The notes: a model not told the origin generated them from the sequence alone. A stretch of DNA of 64,000 nucleotides from Streptomyces parvus (GCF_014648875.1 NZ_BMRY01000002.1:124001-188000), one strand, 5' to 3'. Shown: positions 35,429 through 44,371, counted from the first letter of the stretch. Numbers and translations are program-made.

Positions 35429-36610
35429 ATGTCAGCCCTGCCCGTCCCGCCCGCCGCCGCAGCCGGACACCGCGATCCGGCCCGGCCCGCCGCCGCAGCC
35501 GGCCCCAGCCCCGACGCGGCCAAGGCCGCCGGGGGAGCGCCCTCCGCTGCCGGAGCCCGGGTGGAGTTCCGCGCGCTGCGCCGCGCGTTCGGCCCGACCG
35601 TCGCCCTCGACGGGCTCGACCTCACCGCCGAACCCGGCGAACTGCTCGCCCTCCTCGGCCCCTCCGGCTGCGGCAAGACCACCGCGCTGCGGGTGCTCGC
35701 CGGGTTCGAGCAGCCGGACTCCGGCGAGGTCCTGGTCGACGGCGAGGACATCACCCGGGTCCCCGCCAACCGGCGCGACGCCGGGATGGTCTTCCAGTCC
35801 TACAGCCTCTTCCCGCACCTCAACGCCCGCGACAACGTGGCCTTCGGGCTGCGCGTACGGAAGGTGTCCGCCGCCGAGCGGTACGCCACCGCCGCCGAAC
35901 TCCTCGACCTGGTCGGGCTGCCCGACCACGGCGGCCGCTTCCCGCATCAGATGTCCGGCGGCCAGCAGCAGCGCGTCGCCCTGGCCCGCGCGCTCGCCCT
36001 GCGCCCCCGGGTGCTGCTCCTCGACGAACCGCTCTCGGCACTCGATGCCAAGGTCCGGCTCACCCTCCGCGAGGAGATCCGCCGCCTTCAGCTCTCGCTC
36101 GGGATCACCACCATCTTCGTCACCCACGACCAGGAGGAGGCCCTCTCCATGGCCGACCGGGTCGCCGTCCTCAACGCGGGCCGCCTGGAGCAGTGCGCGC
36201 CCCCGGCCGAGCTGTACGAACGCCCCGCCACCGCGTTCGTCGCCGAGTTCGTCGGCACCATGAACCGGCTGCCGGGCCGCCTGACCGGCACCGGTTCGGT
36301 CGAGGTCGCCGGCCGCACCCTGCCGGTTCTGCCGGCCGACGGCGAGGTCCCGGGCGGCAGCGGGCCCGTCGAGGTCCTGATCCGGCCCGAGGGCGTCCGA
36401 GTCGAGGCCGATCCCGAGGGCACGGCCACCGTCGTCTCCGCCTCGTTCCTCGGCTCGGTCACCCGGGTCCTGCTCGACCTCCCGGACGGCGTCGCGGTCA
36501 AGGCCGACCTGGCCTCCCGGGACGCCGCCGACCTGCTGCCCGGCGTACGGGCCCGGGTCACGCCCGTACCGCGCCCGGTGCTGGTCGTCGGGAAGGCGGC
36601 GACGGCATGA
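35429..36610 (+). CDS. ABC transporter ATPase with C-terminal regulatory domain
   Basis: This is a 393-residue ATPase of the PotA/FbpC group. Walker A is GPSGCGKTT, the signature is MSGGQQQR, Walker B is VLLLDEPLSALD and the H-loop is FVTHDQEEA. A TOBE-like domain occupies the C-terminal 120 residues (VEVLIRPEGVRVEADPEG). About 40 disordered residues precede the domain. The ATG at 35429 is 6 bases after permease 2, and its stop overlaps the HAD gene. Confidence 0.9.
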   Translation: MSALPVPPAAAAGHRDPARPAAAAGPSPDAAKAAGGAPSAAGARVEFRALRRAFGPTVALDGLDLTAEPGELLALLGPSGCGKTTALRVLAGFEQPDSGEVLVDGEDITRVPANRRDAGMVFQSYSLFPHLNARDNVAFGLRVRKVSAAERYATAAELLDLVGLPDHGGRFPHQMSGGQQQRVALARALALRPRVLLLDEPLSALDAKVRLTLREEIRRLQLSLGITTIFVTHDQEEALSMADRVAVLNAGRLEQCAPPAELYERPATAFVAEFVGTMNRLPGRLTGTGSVEVAGRTLPVLPADGEVPGGSGPVEVLIRPEGVRVEADPEGTATVVSASFLGSVTRVLLDLPDGVAVKADLASRDAADLLPGVRARVTPVPRPVLVVGKAATA

Positions 36611-37290
36611 GCGCCCCCGCGCCCGCGGCCGTGCTGTTCGACATGGACGGCACCCTCGTCGACACCGAGGTCCTCTGGTGGGAGACCGCCCACGAGGTCG
36701 CCGCCGGACTCGGCCACCGGCTCACCGACGCGGACGCGCCGGAAGTCGTCGGCCGGGCCGTCGCGGACACCGCCGCTCATCTGATCGCGGTGACGGGCGG
36801 TACGGCGGACGGGCTGCCCGCCGTCGCCGCCGAGCTCACCGGCTCCTTCCACCGCAAGGTCGACGCGGGCGCCCCGCTGCGCCCCGGGGCCGCCGCCCTG
36901 CTGGCCGCCCTGGAGCGGCACCGGGTGCCGTTCGCCCTGGTCAGCGCCTCACCCCGGAGCGTGGTGGACGCGGTGGTGACGGGGGCGCTGGCCGAGGCGC
37001 CCTTCGCCTTCACGCTTTCGGCCGACGACACCGTACGGACCAAGCCGCATCCCGATCCGTACATGGCCGCGGCGACCCGGTTCGGGGTCCCCGCCTCGGC
37101 CTGCGTGGCCGTCGAGGACTCCCCGGACGGCACCGCGTCCGCGCACGCCGCGGGGTGTGCCGTGCTGGTCGTGCCCTCGCTGCTGCCGGTCGATCCCGCG
37201 CGGGGGAGGACCTTCGCCCGTAGCCTGGAAGAGGTGGATCTCGGGGTGCTCAGCGACTGCCTGAGGCGTCCCGAGGCGTCCGGATCCTGA
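36607..37290 (+). CDS. HAD-family hydrolase
   Basis: This 227-residue protein of the beta-phosphoglucomutase/phosphonatase subgroup has motif I DMDGTLVDTE, motif II LVSASPRSV, motif III Lys in TKPHPDPY, and motif IV VEDSPDGTASAHAAG. The start overlaps the ATPase stop (ATGA), so it is part of the operon. It probably dephosphorylates an imported phosphorylated compound. The Lys of the phosphonatase cap that forms a Schiff base cannot be assigned. Confidence 0.87.
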   Translation: MSAPAPAAVLFDMDGTLVDTEVLWWETAHEVAAGLGHRLTDADAPEVVGRAVADTAAHLIAVTGGTADGLPAVAAELTGSFHRKVDAGAPLRPGAAALLAALERHRVPFALVSASPRSVVDAVVTGALAEAPFAFTLSADDTVRTKPHPDPYMAAATRFGVPASACVAVEDSPDGTASAHAAGCAVLVVPSLLPVDPARGRTFARSLEEVDLGVLSDCLRRPEASGS

Positions 37291-37340
37291 AATCCGGGGT
37301 CCGAATCGGGCGTGATTCACGCCACCCTTGATCGGGGTTG

Positions 37341-37354
37341 CGCTCAGATGAGCG
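37341..37354. promoter_or_regulatory. Small perfect inverted repeat upstream of ppdK
   Basis: CGCTCA-GA-TGAGCG is an operator-like 6-bp repeat with a 2-base centre. It lies 50 bp after the HAD stop and upstream of the structured leader. Confidence 0.3.
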
Positions 37355-37377
37355 GAAAGAGGTCGGCTGCACTTCTG

Positions 37378-37452
37378 GAAGGCGTGGCACTCAGTGCCAC
37401 CTTCTTGCCTTCGAGAAGTGGACTCACCTGCTCCGGACCCCTCTCAGGTGAG
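37378..37452 (+). promoter_or_regulatory. Structured leader upstream of ppdK
   Basis: Three stems can form. In the first, GTGGCAC (37384-37390) pairs with GTGCCAC (37394-37400), extended by GAAG and CTTC with a two-base bulge. The second is CCAC plus TTCT with AGAA plus GTGG (37397-37420). The third is CTCACCTG with CAGGTGAG (37423-37430 with 37445-37452). The first and second share CCAC 37397-37400 and cannot coexist. A terminator of the ABC operon or a regulatory 5' leader of ppdK, 200 bp ahead of its start, are both possible. The rest of 37291-37655 shows nothing else clear. Confidence 0.45.
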
Positions 37453-37655
37453 CGGCTATGGTCAAGTTTCGGCCATGTCGTCTTCAGGAGGTGAAGGCAA
37501 GGATTCCTGCGCTTCGGCCGGGCGACCCTTTCGATCTGCTGGCGGACGGGTGGTTGCGGCCGCATGACGACCAAGTGGACGTACCCATACACCTTCGATC
37601 TGGGTATGTTCCTCGCCGTCAGGGCAGCCACCGCGTCCTCGAGGAGTCGAGACCC

Positions 37656-40367
37656 GTGTCGGAAAACAAAGATCCCCAGAAGTTCGTCTACGACTTCACC
37701 GAGGGCAACAAGGATCTGAAGGATCTTCTGGGCGGCAAGGGCGCCAACCTCGCCGAGATGACCAACCTCGGGTTGCCCGTCCCTCCGGGCTTCACGATCA
37801 CCACCGAGGCCTGCAAGGTCTACCTGGAGAGCGGCGACGCGCCGACCGCGCTGCGCGACGAGGTGAGTGCGCACCTCAAGGCGCTGGAAGAGCGCATGGG
37901 CAAGCAGCTCGGCCAGGCCGACGACCCGCTGCTGGTCTCCGTCCGCTCCGGCGCCAAGTTCTCCATGCCGGGCATGATGGACACGGTCCTGAACATCGGT
38001 CTCTCCGACGCCTCGGTGGCCGGTCTCGCCACCCAGTCCGGTGACGAGCGCTTCGCCTGGGACTCCTACCGCCGCCTCATCCAGATGTTCGGCAAGACCG
38101 TCCTCGGGGTCGACGGCGAGCTCTTCGAGGAGGCCCTGGAGGCCGCCAAGCACGCGAAGAAGGTCACGGTCGACACCGACCTCGCCGCGGCCGACCTGAA
38201 GAAGCTGGTCAAGCAGTTCAAGAAGATCGTCGAGTCCGAGGCCGGACGCGAGTTCCCGCAGGACGCGCGCGAGCAGATGGACCTCGCCATAAACGCGGTC
38301 TTCGACTCGTGGAACACCGACCGGGCCAAGCTCTACCGCCGCCAGGAGCGCATCCCCGGCGACCTCGGCACGGCCGTCAACGTCTGCTCGATGGTCTTCG
38401 GCAACCTGGGCCCCGACTCCGGTACGGGCGTCGCCTTCACCCGCGACCCGGCCAGCGGCCACCAGGGCGTCTACGGCGACTACCTCCAGAACGCGCAGGG
38501 CGAGGACGTCGTCGCCGGTATCCGCAACACGGTGCCGCTCGCCGATCTGGAGTCGATCGACAAGAAGTCGTACGACCAGCTCATGCAGATCATGGAGACC
38601 CTGGAGAACCACTACAAGGATCTCTGCGACATCGAGTTCACCATCGAGCGCGGCCAGCTCTGGATGCTCCAGACCCGGGTCGGCAAGCGCACCGCCGGCG
38701 CCGCCTTCCGTATCGCCACCCAGCTCGTGGACCAGGGCCTGATCGACGAGGCCGAGGCCCTCCAGCGGGTCAACGGCGCCCAGCTCGCCCAGCTGATGTT
38801 CCCGCGCTTCGACATCGAGGCGAAGACCGAGCTGCTCGGCCGGGGCATCGCCGCCTCGCCCGGCGCCGCCGTCGGCAAGGCCGTCTTCGACTCGTACACC
38901 GCGATCAAGTGGTCCCGCTCCGGCGAGAAGGTCATCCTGATCCGCCGCGAGACCAACCCCGACGACCTCGAAGGCATGATCGCCGCCGAGGGCATCCTCA
39001 CCTCGCGCGGCGGCAAGACCTCGCACGCCGCCGTCGTGGCGCGCGGCATGGGCAAGACCTGTGTCTGCGGCGCCGAGGACCTGGAGGTCGACACCAAGCG
39101 CCGCCGGATGACGGTCGGCGGCACCGTGATCGAGGAGGGCGACCTCGTCTCGATCGACGGCTCCACCGGCAAGGTCTACCGGGGCGAGGTCCCCGTCGTA
39201 CCGTCCCCGGTCGTCGAGTACTTCGAGGGCCGCATGCACGCGGGCGCCGACGACGCCGACGAGCTGGTCGCCGCCGTGCACCGGATCATGGCGTACGCGG
39301 ACCGGGTACGCCGGCTGCGCGTACGGGCCAACGCCGACAACGCCGAGGACGCCCTGCGGGCCCGCCGCTTCGGCGCCCAGGGTATCGGCCTGTGCCGCAC
39401 CGAGCACATGTTCCTCGGCGAGCGCCGCGAGATGGTCGAGAAGCTGATCCTGGCGGACACCGACGAGGAGCGCGAGACCGCTCTCGCCGCGCTTCTGCCG
39501 CTCCAGAAGGCCGACTTCATCGAGCTGTTCGAGTCGATGGACGGACTGCCCGTCACCGTCCGCCTCCTGGACCCGCCGCTGCACGAGTTCCTGCCCGACA
39601 TCACCGAGCTGTCGGTCCGCGTCGCGCTCGCGGAGTCCCGCAAGGACGCCAACGAGAACGACCTGCGCCTCCTCCAGGCCGTGCACAAGCTGCACGAGCA
39701 GAACCCGATGCTGGGCCTGCGTGGCGTGCGTCTCGGCCTGGTCATCCCCGGTCTGTTCGCCATGCAGGTCCGGGCGATCGCCGAGGCCGCCGCCCACCGC
39801 AAGAACGCCAAGGGCGACCCGCGCGCCGAGATCATGATCCCGCTCGTGGGTACGGTCCAGGAGCTGGAGATCGTCCGCGAGGAGGCCGACCGGGTCATCG
39901 AGGAGGTCCAGGCCGCCACCGGCACCGACCTCAAGCTGACCATCGGCACCATGATCGAGCTGCCGCGCGCCGCGCTGACGGCGGGCCAGATCGCCGAGGC
40001 CGCGCAGTTCTTCTCCTTCGGCACGAACGACCTGACCCAGACGGTGTGGGGCTTCTCCCGCGACGACGTGGAGGCCTCGTTCTTCACCGCGTACCTGGAG
40101 AAGGGCATCTTCGGGGTCTCCCCGTTCGAGACGATCGACAAGGACGGCGTCGGCTCGCTGGTCCGCAGCGCCGTCGAGGCCGGCCGGGCCACCCGCCCGG
40201 ACCTCAAGCTCGGCGTCTGCGGCGAGCACGGCGGCGACCCGGAGTCGGTGCACTTCTTCCACGAGGTGGGTCTGGACTACGTGTCCTGCTCGCCGTTCCG
40301 CATCCCGGTAGCCCGCCTGGAGGCGGGCCGGGCCGCAGCCGAGTCCCGGGGCAGCGACAGCCGCTGA
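37656..40367 (+). CDS. ppdK: Pyruvate phosphate dikinase
   Basis: This 903-residue enzyme interconverts pyruvate, ATP and Pi with PEP, AMP and PPi. The ATP-grasp part has LLGGKGANLAEMTNLGLPVPPGF and FSMPGMMDTVLNIG. The central His domain has GGKTSHAAVVARGMGKTCVCG (phospho-His), and the C-terminal barrel has IGLCRTEHMF, SFGTNDLTQT and the catalytic Cys in LGVCGEHGGDP. GTG at 37656 with GAGGAG upstream gives the family length. The frame is open further back but only through the leader. Confidence 0.96.
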   Translation: MSENKDPQKFVYDFTEGNKDLKDLLGGKGANLAEMTNLGLPVPPGFTITTEACKVYLESGDAPTALRDEVSAHLKALEERMGKQLGQADDPLLVSVRSGAKFSMPGMMDTVLNIGLSDASVAGLATQSGDERFAWDSYRRLIQMFGKTVLGVDGELFEEALEAAKHAKKVTVDTDLAAADLKKLVKQFKKIVESEAGREFPQDAREQMDLAINAVFDSWNTDRAKLYRRQERIPGDLGTAVNVCSMVFGNLGPDSGTGVAFTRDPASGHQGVYGDYLQNAQGEDVVAGIRNTVPLADLESIDKKSYDQLMQIMETLENHYKDLCDIEFTIERGQLWMLQTRVGKRTAGAAFRIATQLVDQGLIDEAEALQRVNGAQLAQLMFPRFDIEAKTELLGRGIAASPGAAVGKAVFDSYTAIKWSRSGEKVILIRRETNPDDLEGMIAAEGILTSRGGKTSHAAVVARGMGKTCVCGAEDLEVDTKRRRMTVGGTVIEEGDLVSIDGSTGKVYRGEVPVVPSPVVEYFEGRMHAGADDADELVAAVHRIMAYADRVRRLRVRANADNAEDALRARRFGAQGIGLCRTEHMFLGERREMVEKLILADTDEERETALAALLPLQKADFIELFESMDGLPVTVRLLDPPLHEFLPDITELSVRVALAESRKDANENDLRLLQAVHKLHEQNPMLGLRGVRLGLVIPGLFAMQVRAIAEAAAHRKNAKGDPRAEIMIPLVGTVQELEIVREEADRVIEEVQAATGTDLKLTIGTMIELPRAALTAGQIAEAAQFFSFGTNDLTQTVWGFSRDDVEASFFTAYLEKGIFGVSPFETIDKDGVGSLVRSAVEAGRATRPDLKLGVCGEHGGDPESVHFFHEVGLDYVSCSPFRIPVARLEAGRAAAESRGSDSR

Positions 40368-40378
40368 CCCGGACTCAC

Positions 40379-40438
40379 GGTCCGGGGTGCACGAACACCC
40401 CGGACCTCAGGGGCAGGGCTGCACGAACAGCCCTGCCC
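40379..40438 (+). terminator. Twin hairpin terminator after ppdK
   Basis: Two perfect 11-bp stems (40379-40389 with 40396-40406, and 40411-40421 with 40428-40438) have the same CACGAA loop. They start 12 bases after the ppdK stop. Confidence 0.85.
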
Positions 40439-40721
40439 ACCGACCAAGGCCGCCGAGCGGCCTGCCCCTCCGGGACCGCCCCGGAAGCCGAGCCCGGCCC
40501 TCACCGGGCGCAGCGGCCCGGCGGCGGCCCCGGAGCACCGAGAAGCGGCGGCATCCTGTGCGGGGGTGCCGCCGCTTCGCCTTGCGTGCGCGGAAATGAC
40601 CGGCGGTGCGGACAAGCCGTCAGGAGCGCGCACCGAATGGCGCGCGAAGAATGTGGCGCAGAGCACATTGCTCTGTTTAATACGCAAAGAAATTCGGGTG
40701 ACGACCGGGGGTGGTGGACCG

Positions 40722-40759
40722 GGGTGCGGTCCATGGATCCCCACCCATGGACCGCACCC
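40722..40759. terminator. 15-bp perfect hairpin in gene-free region
   Basis: The arms GGGTGCGGTCCATGG and CCATGGACCGCACCC are separated by 8 bases. It could end a small transcript starting near 40680. Confidence 0.5.
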
Positions 40760-40769
40760 GGCTTACCCC

Positions 40770-40871
40770 CGTCGGGTACGGAGCCGCACCGTCGCCCACC
40801 GCCGCCGAACACACAAAGCCCCCCACGGCCTTCACGTGCTCATCCGGTGGGCACCGGATGCGTACCCGACG
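40770..40871. ncRNA. Candidate structured RNA or operator array
   Basis: The 11-bp arms CGTCGGGTACG (40770-40780) and CGTACCCGACG (40861-40871) match perfectly across 80 bases. The inner hairpin 40841-40860 abuts the right arm, giving a closed multi-helix shape. The strand is undecided. Confidence 0.3.
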
Positions 40872-41003
40872 TCGTACAGCCTTATCGGTGAAGCGGAACG
40901 GGGCGACACCTTTCACTTCTGGCCGAAACCCCGTGGTGACCTCCTGTGACGGTCCGCATACCCTTCGGTGGGGGCAATTGCGGATGCAACAGGTGGGGGA
41001 GCG

Positions 41004-42041
41004 GTGCTGCGGATCCATATGTCAAGGCTGGACCTTTCGCGGGTGCGGATGGCCACGAGACCGGACGCCTTGTGGGAAACCATTCTGAGTTTTCACCGGC
41101 TCAGGGACCGGCGCGCCTCGACGGTGTTCGGGAAATGGCGTACGGAATCCCGGGCGCGGCTGAATGGTGAGGCGCAGCTGCTGGCGGCGGTCGTTCCGCC
41201 CCGCGGCTATTTCCCGGATTTCCTGACGCCCTCTCGGGAAGGCGCCGAGCCCTTCGGGCTCGACGTCGGAATGGAGGCCCTGCGTGACACGCCCGCCGAG
41301 CGGGTCCACGCGGAACTGGAGCTGCTGGCCGCCGACCGGACGCGGCAGCGGACAGACCGGCCGGTCGGTCAGCGGGCCGCCGGGGCGGGAAAGGCGGGCG
41401 CGGCGCTGCCCGCCGCGCTCATGGAGGGCCGCGCCGAACCGCTCACCCGGCTCATCGGAGCGCTCCGCAGCTACCACCAGGCGGCCGTCGAGCCCTACTG
41501 GCCGCACATCCGGGCCAGCATCGAGGCGGACCGGGCGGTGCGCGGCAGGGCCCTGCTGGACGGCGGCACGGACGAGCTGCTGGCCACCCTGCCGCCGACG
41601 ATCCGGTGGCGCTCACCCATGCTGGAGGCGGACTACCCCGTCGACCGCGATCTGCACCTGGACGGGCGCGGGCTGCTGCTCCAGCCGTCCTTCTTCTGCC
41701 GGGGCACGCCCGTCGTCTACCGGGACCCCTCGCTCCCGCCCGTCCTCGTCTATCCGGTGACCAACCCCGGCGCCCCGGTCTTCGCCGAGCCGGGCCCCTG
41801 GCTCGGCCGGCTCGTCGGGCACACCCGCTCGGCCGTCCTCTCCTCCATAGGGACGGGCTGCACCACCAGTGAACTCGCCCGCAGGGCCGGCGTGTCGCTG
41901 GCCTCCGCGAGCCAGCACGCCTCCGTGCTGCGCGAGGCGGGCCTGGTCCTGACGCTGCGCCACGGCAGCTCGGTCCTCCACACCCTGACCCCGCTCGGCG
42001 GCTCCCTGCTGCGCGGAGGCGCCCCGCTGACCCTCCACTAG
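41004..42041 (+). CDS. ArsR-like winged-helix regulator
   Basis: This 345-residue protein has a long N-terminal domain (DLSRVRMATRPDALWETILSF, EPFGLDVGMEALRDTPAERV) as seen in DUF5937-type Streptomyces regulators. A C-terminal winged helix follows (LVGHTRSAVLSSIGTGCTTSELARRAGVSLASASQHASVLREAGLV). GTG at 41004 has GGGGGAG ahead; the frame opens at 40968. The VOC gene follows after 130 bp on the same strand. The ligand is unknown. Confidence 0.8.
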   Translation: MLRIHMSRLDLSRVRMATRPDALWETILSFHRLRDRRASTVFGKWRTESRARLNGEAQLLAAVVPPRGYFPDFLTPSREGAEPFGLDVGMEALRDTPAERVHAELELLAADRTRQRTDRPVGQRAAGAGKAGAALPAALMEGRAEPLTRLIGALRSYHQAAVEPYWPHIRASIEADRAVRGRALLDGGTDELLATLPPTIRWRSPMLEADYPVDRDLHLDGRGLLLQPSFFCRGTPVVYRDPSLPPVLVYPVTNPGAPVFAEPGPWLGRLVGHTRSAVLSSIGTGCTTSELARRAGVSLASASQHASVLREAGLVLTLRHGSSVLHTLTPLGGSLLRGGAPLTLH

Positions 42042-42171
42042 GGTGCCGCCGGGGGCCCCGGAAAATTTCTCTGCCGATGGCGATGAGTTCTGCGCGGCCC
42101 CGCCGTCTAACCATCGAAAGCGCCGGACGGAGCACCGCGGGCGCCACGGGACAGAGGAAGAGGAAACGACC

Positions 42172-42582
42172 ATGGCTCAGATGATCTTCGTGAACCTGCC
42201 GGTGAAGAACCTGGAGACGACGGTGGGCTTCTTCGGGAAGCTCGGCTTCACGACCAACCCGGCGTTCAGCGACGACAAGACCGCGTGTCTGGTGATCAGC
42301 GACACGATCTTCGCGATGCTGATGACGGAGGAGCGCTTCAGAGACTTCACCAAGAAGGACGTCGTCGACGCCTCGAAGGCGACCGAGGTCATCCTCGCGC
42401 TCAGCGCCGACAGCCGCGAGAAGGTCGACGAGATCGTCGACGCCGCGCTGGCCTCCGGCGGGTTCCCGGCCGGCGAGACGCAGGACATGGGCTTCATGTA
42501 CGGGCGCTCGTTCCAGGACCCCGACCACCACATCTGGGAGGTCATGTGGATGGACGAGGCCGCCGCCCAGGGCGAGAGCTGA
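42172..42582 (+). CDS. VOC/glyoxalase superfamily protein
   Basis: This 136-residue protein has the paired beta-alpha-beta-beta-beta units of the vicinal oxygen chelate fold: MIFVNLPVKNLETTVGFFGKLGF and, in the second half, RSFQDPDHHIWEVMWMD. It resembles the extradiol-dioxygenase-like lactoylglutathione lyase group (YaeR/PhnB-like). AGAGGAA precedes the ATG. The substrate is unknown. Confidence 0.83.
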   Translation: MAQMIFVNLPVKNLETTVGFFGKLGFTTNPAFSDDKTACLVISDTIFAMLMTEERFRDFTKKDVVDASKATEVILALSADSREKVDEIVDAALASGGFPAGETQDMGFMYGRSFQDPDHHIWEVMWMDEAAAQGES

Positions 42583-42600
42583 GCGGTCCGGCCCGCGAGC

Positions 42601-42637
42601 GCGTGCGCCGGGGGCACGGGGGAGCCCCGGCGCACGC
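42601..42637. terminator. Bidirectional terminator
   Basis: A perfect 13-bp stem (42601-42613 with 42625-42637) lies between the convergent VOC and PhoX-like genes. Confidence 0.75.
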
Positions 42638-42666
42638 GGGCGTCCGCCCCCGCCCCCGCCTCCGGG

Positions 42667-43833
42667 TCAGCTGCGGAACGGCCCCCTCACCTCGTAGGTG
42701 ATACCGCCGGAGGAACTGCCGCTCGTCCCGCGCTGCGAGGAGAAGTAGAGCCGGCTGCCGTCCGGCGAGAACGCGGGGCCGGTGATCTCCGAACCGGACT
42801 GCCCGGTGATCCGCAGGAACGGGGCCACCGTGTCGTCCGGAGTGATCAGGCAGATCTCCATGTTCCCGCCGTCCTCCGCGATGTAGAGATCGCCGGACCT
42901 GGACCGGGTGACGTTGTCCACCCCGGTCAGCGGCGCGGAGCCGCCCGTCACCAGCGAGTCGTCGTAGGCGAGCGAGATCGACGAGGTGGTCGCGTCGTAC
43001 GCCCACACCCGGTTGTCGCCCTTGGTGGTGAACCAGCAGGTGCCCGCCGCGTAGAAGCAGCCCTCGCCGCCGTTGAACACCTTCGCCCCGGACACCTGGT
43101 ACCGCGTCTGGGTGGAGGAGGCGGCCGGGTCCGGTACGTTCGCCCAGCTCACCGAGCCGGATGTGCCCGTGCCCGCCACCAGCACCTGCAACGTGCCGCT
43201 CGACAGATTCCCCCAGGTCGTCGGCCGGAAGCGGTAGAAGCGGCCGTCGCTCTCGTCCTCGGTCAGATAGATGTAGCCGTGGTCCGGGTCCGCGGCCGCC
43301 GCCTCGTGCTTGAAGCGGCCCATCGCCGGACGCCGTACCGCCGCGTTCACGCCCCACGGGTCGGTCTCGTAGACGTACCCCCGGGTGACCTCCTCGCAGG
43401 ACAGCCAGGTCTTCCACGGGGTGGCGCCGCCCGCGCAGTTGTTGTTCGTGTTGCCCAGGATGCGGTACGCGGCCGTCACCGTCCCCGAGGAGTTGAACCG
43501 CACCGCGCTCGCCCCGCCCCCGCTGCTCGGGGAGACCTCGGCGTTGGAGACATAGATCCAGCCCGAGCCGTCGGCGTACGTGGCGCCGCCGTCGGGCGCG
43601 CTGTGCCAGCGGTAGGAGGTGCCGGGCACGGTCTGCCCGGAACGGGCGATCACGCGGCTGGTGAAGCCGCTCGGCAGCCGGATCCCGTCCCCGTTGGCCG
43701 CCTGGAGCGTGCCGTACGGGCCGGGGGCCGGCTGGGCCGGGTCGGCGAAGGCGGCGCCCCGCCACAGGGTGCCGCCGAAGGCGGCCGCCGAGCCGCCGAT
43801 CACCGCGGTGCGCAAGAAGTTCCGACGTTCCAC
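42667..43833 (-). CDS. PhoX-like (DUF839) Tat-exported protein
   Basis: This 388-residue protein has a Tat signal (ERRNFLRTAVIGGSAAAFGG) and a beta-propeller DUF839 pattern: NNNCAGGATPWKTWLSCEE (active-site region of PhoX phosphatases), GRFKHEAAAADPDHGYIYLTEDE, GEGCFYAAGTCWFTTKGDNRVW and DNVTRSRSGDLYIAEDGGN. PhoX enzymes are calcium/iron phosphatases. GTG at 43833 has GGAG 5 bases before it; ATG at 43848 is an alternative. No PHO box was identified. Confidence 0.85.
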   Translation of the reverse strand: MERRNFLRTAVIGGSAAAFGGTLWRGAAFADPAQPAPGPYGTLQAANGDGIRLPSGFTSRVIARSGQTVPGTSYRWHSAPDGGATYADGSGWIYVSNAEVSPSSGGGASAVRFNSSGTVTAAYRILGNTNNNCAGGATPWKTWLSCEEVTRGYVYETDPWGVNAAVRRPAMGRFKHEAAAADPDHGYIYLTEDESDGRFYRFRPTTWGNLSSGTLQVLVAGTGTSGSVSWANVPDPAASSTQTRYQVSGAKVFNGGEGCFYAAGTCWFTTKGDNRVWAYDATTSSISLAYDDSLVTGGSAPLTGVDNVTRSRSGDLYIAEDGGNMEICLITPDDTVAPFLRITGQSGSEITGPAFSPDGSRLYFSSQRGTSGSSSGGITYEVRGPFRS

Positions 43834-44011
43834 GATCACTCCACGCATGAGTGTGGCCCGCCGCCCCGGACAGGCCGGCGGGTCGCGCGTCAGGACTGTA
43901 GGAGGCGGCAATTGACGGGGCGGCACGCGAAGGTGAATGGGCGGCGGAGGAACTGCGCAGGCCCCGCTCCGCCCGCGGTCCGCGACTGTCAGCCCGCCCG
44001 CGGGCCGGCTG

Positions 44012-44371
44012 TCAGTCCGCCCGTACGGTGAACACCGGCACCGACACCTCCTCGTCGTCCAGGCAAACACCCGTCGCGAGGTCGAAGCGCTGCTTCAGCA
44101 GCGGTGAGGCCACGAACGGCCGCCCGCCCGCCGAGCCGAGCAGTCCGCGCGAGAGGACGTACGCCCCGGTGAACGGGTCCCGGTTGCCGATCGCGTACAC
44201 CTGGCCCGCCCGGTCCATGAAGACGGCCGCCTGGTCGCCGTCGGGCAGCAGCACCGCCACCCCCCGGCCGGGGGTCAGCAGTCCCCGTTCGCAGACCGTC
44301 AGCCAGTCCGTGCCGTGGGCGAGCCGGACGGATCCGGTGCCCCGCGCTGTCGTGATCGTCGCGGTAGCCAT
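44012..44371 (-). CDS. nirD: Nitrite reductase small subunit NirD
   Basis: This 119-residue protein has a Rieske-like fold as in NirD (DWLTVCERGLLTPGRGVAVLLPDG, AVFMDRAGQVYAIGNRDPFTGAYVLSRG, VASPLLKQRFDLATGVCLDDE). The Cys/His pairs of a true Rieske cluster are lacking, as in other NirD proteins. The start overlaps the nirB stop by one base. Confidence 0.93.
   Translation of the reverse strand: MATATITTARGTGSVRLAHGTDWLTVCERGLLTPGRGVAVLLPDGDQAAVFMDRAGQVYAIGNRDPFTGAYVLSRGLLGSAGGRPFVASPLLKQRFDLATGVCLDDEEVSVPVFTVRAD

Larger units (their letters stand above)
40439..41003. other. Gene-free region rich in inverted repeats
   Basis: No convincing gene is seen in about 565 bp. Signals present are CAGAGCA-CAT-TGCTCTG (40659-40675) next to an AT-rich TTTAATA; a perfect 15-bp inverted repeat (40722-40736 with 40745-40759); a 9-bp repeat with 2-base centre (40841-40860); and an 11-bp outer stem (40770-40780 with 40861-40871) that encloses the latter. 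A small RNA or long leader is possible. Confidence 0.5.

Noticed and set aside
37344..40262. 972-codon antisense frame over ppdK
   Set aside because: It is a shadow of ppdK; composition is skewed to Leu, Val, Asp and Gly with no family pattern.
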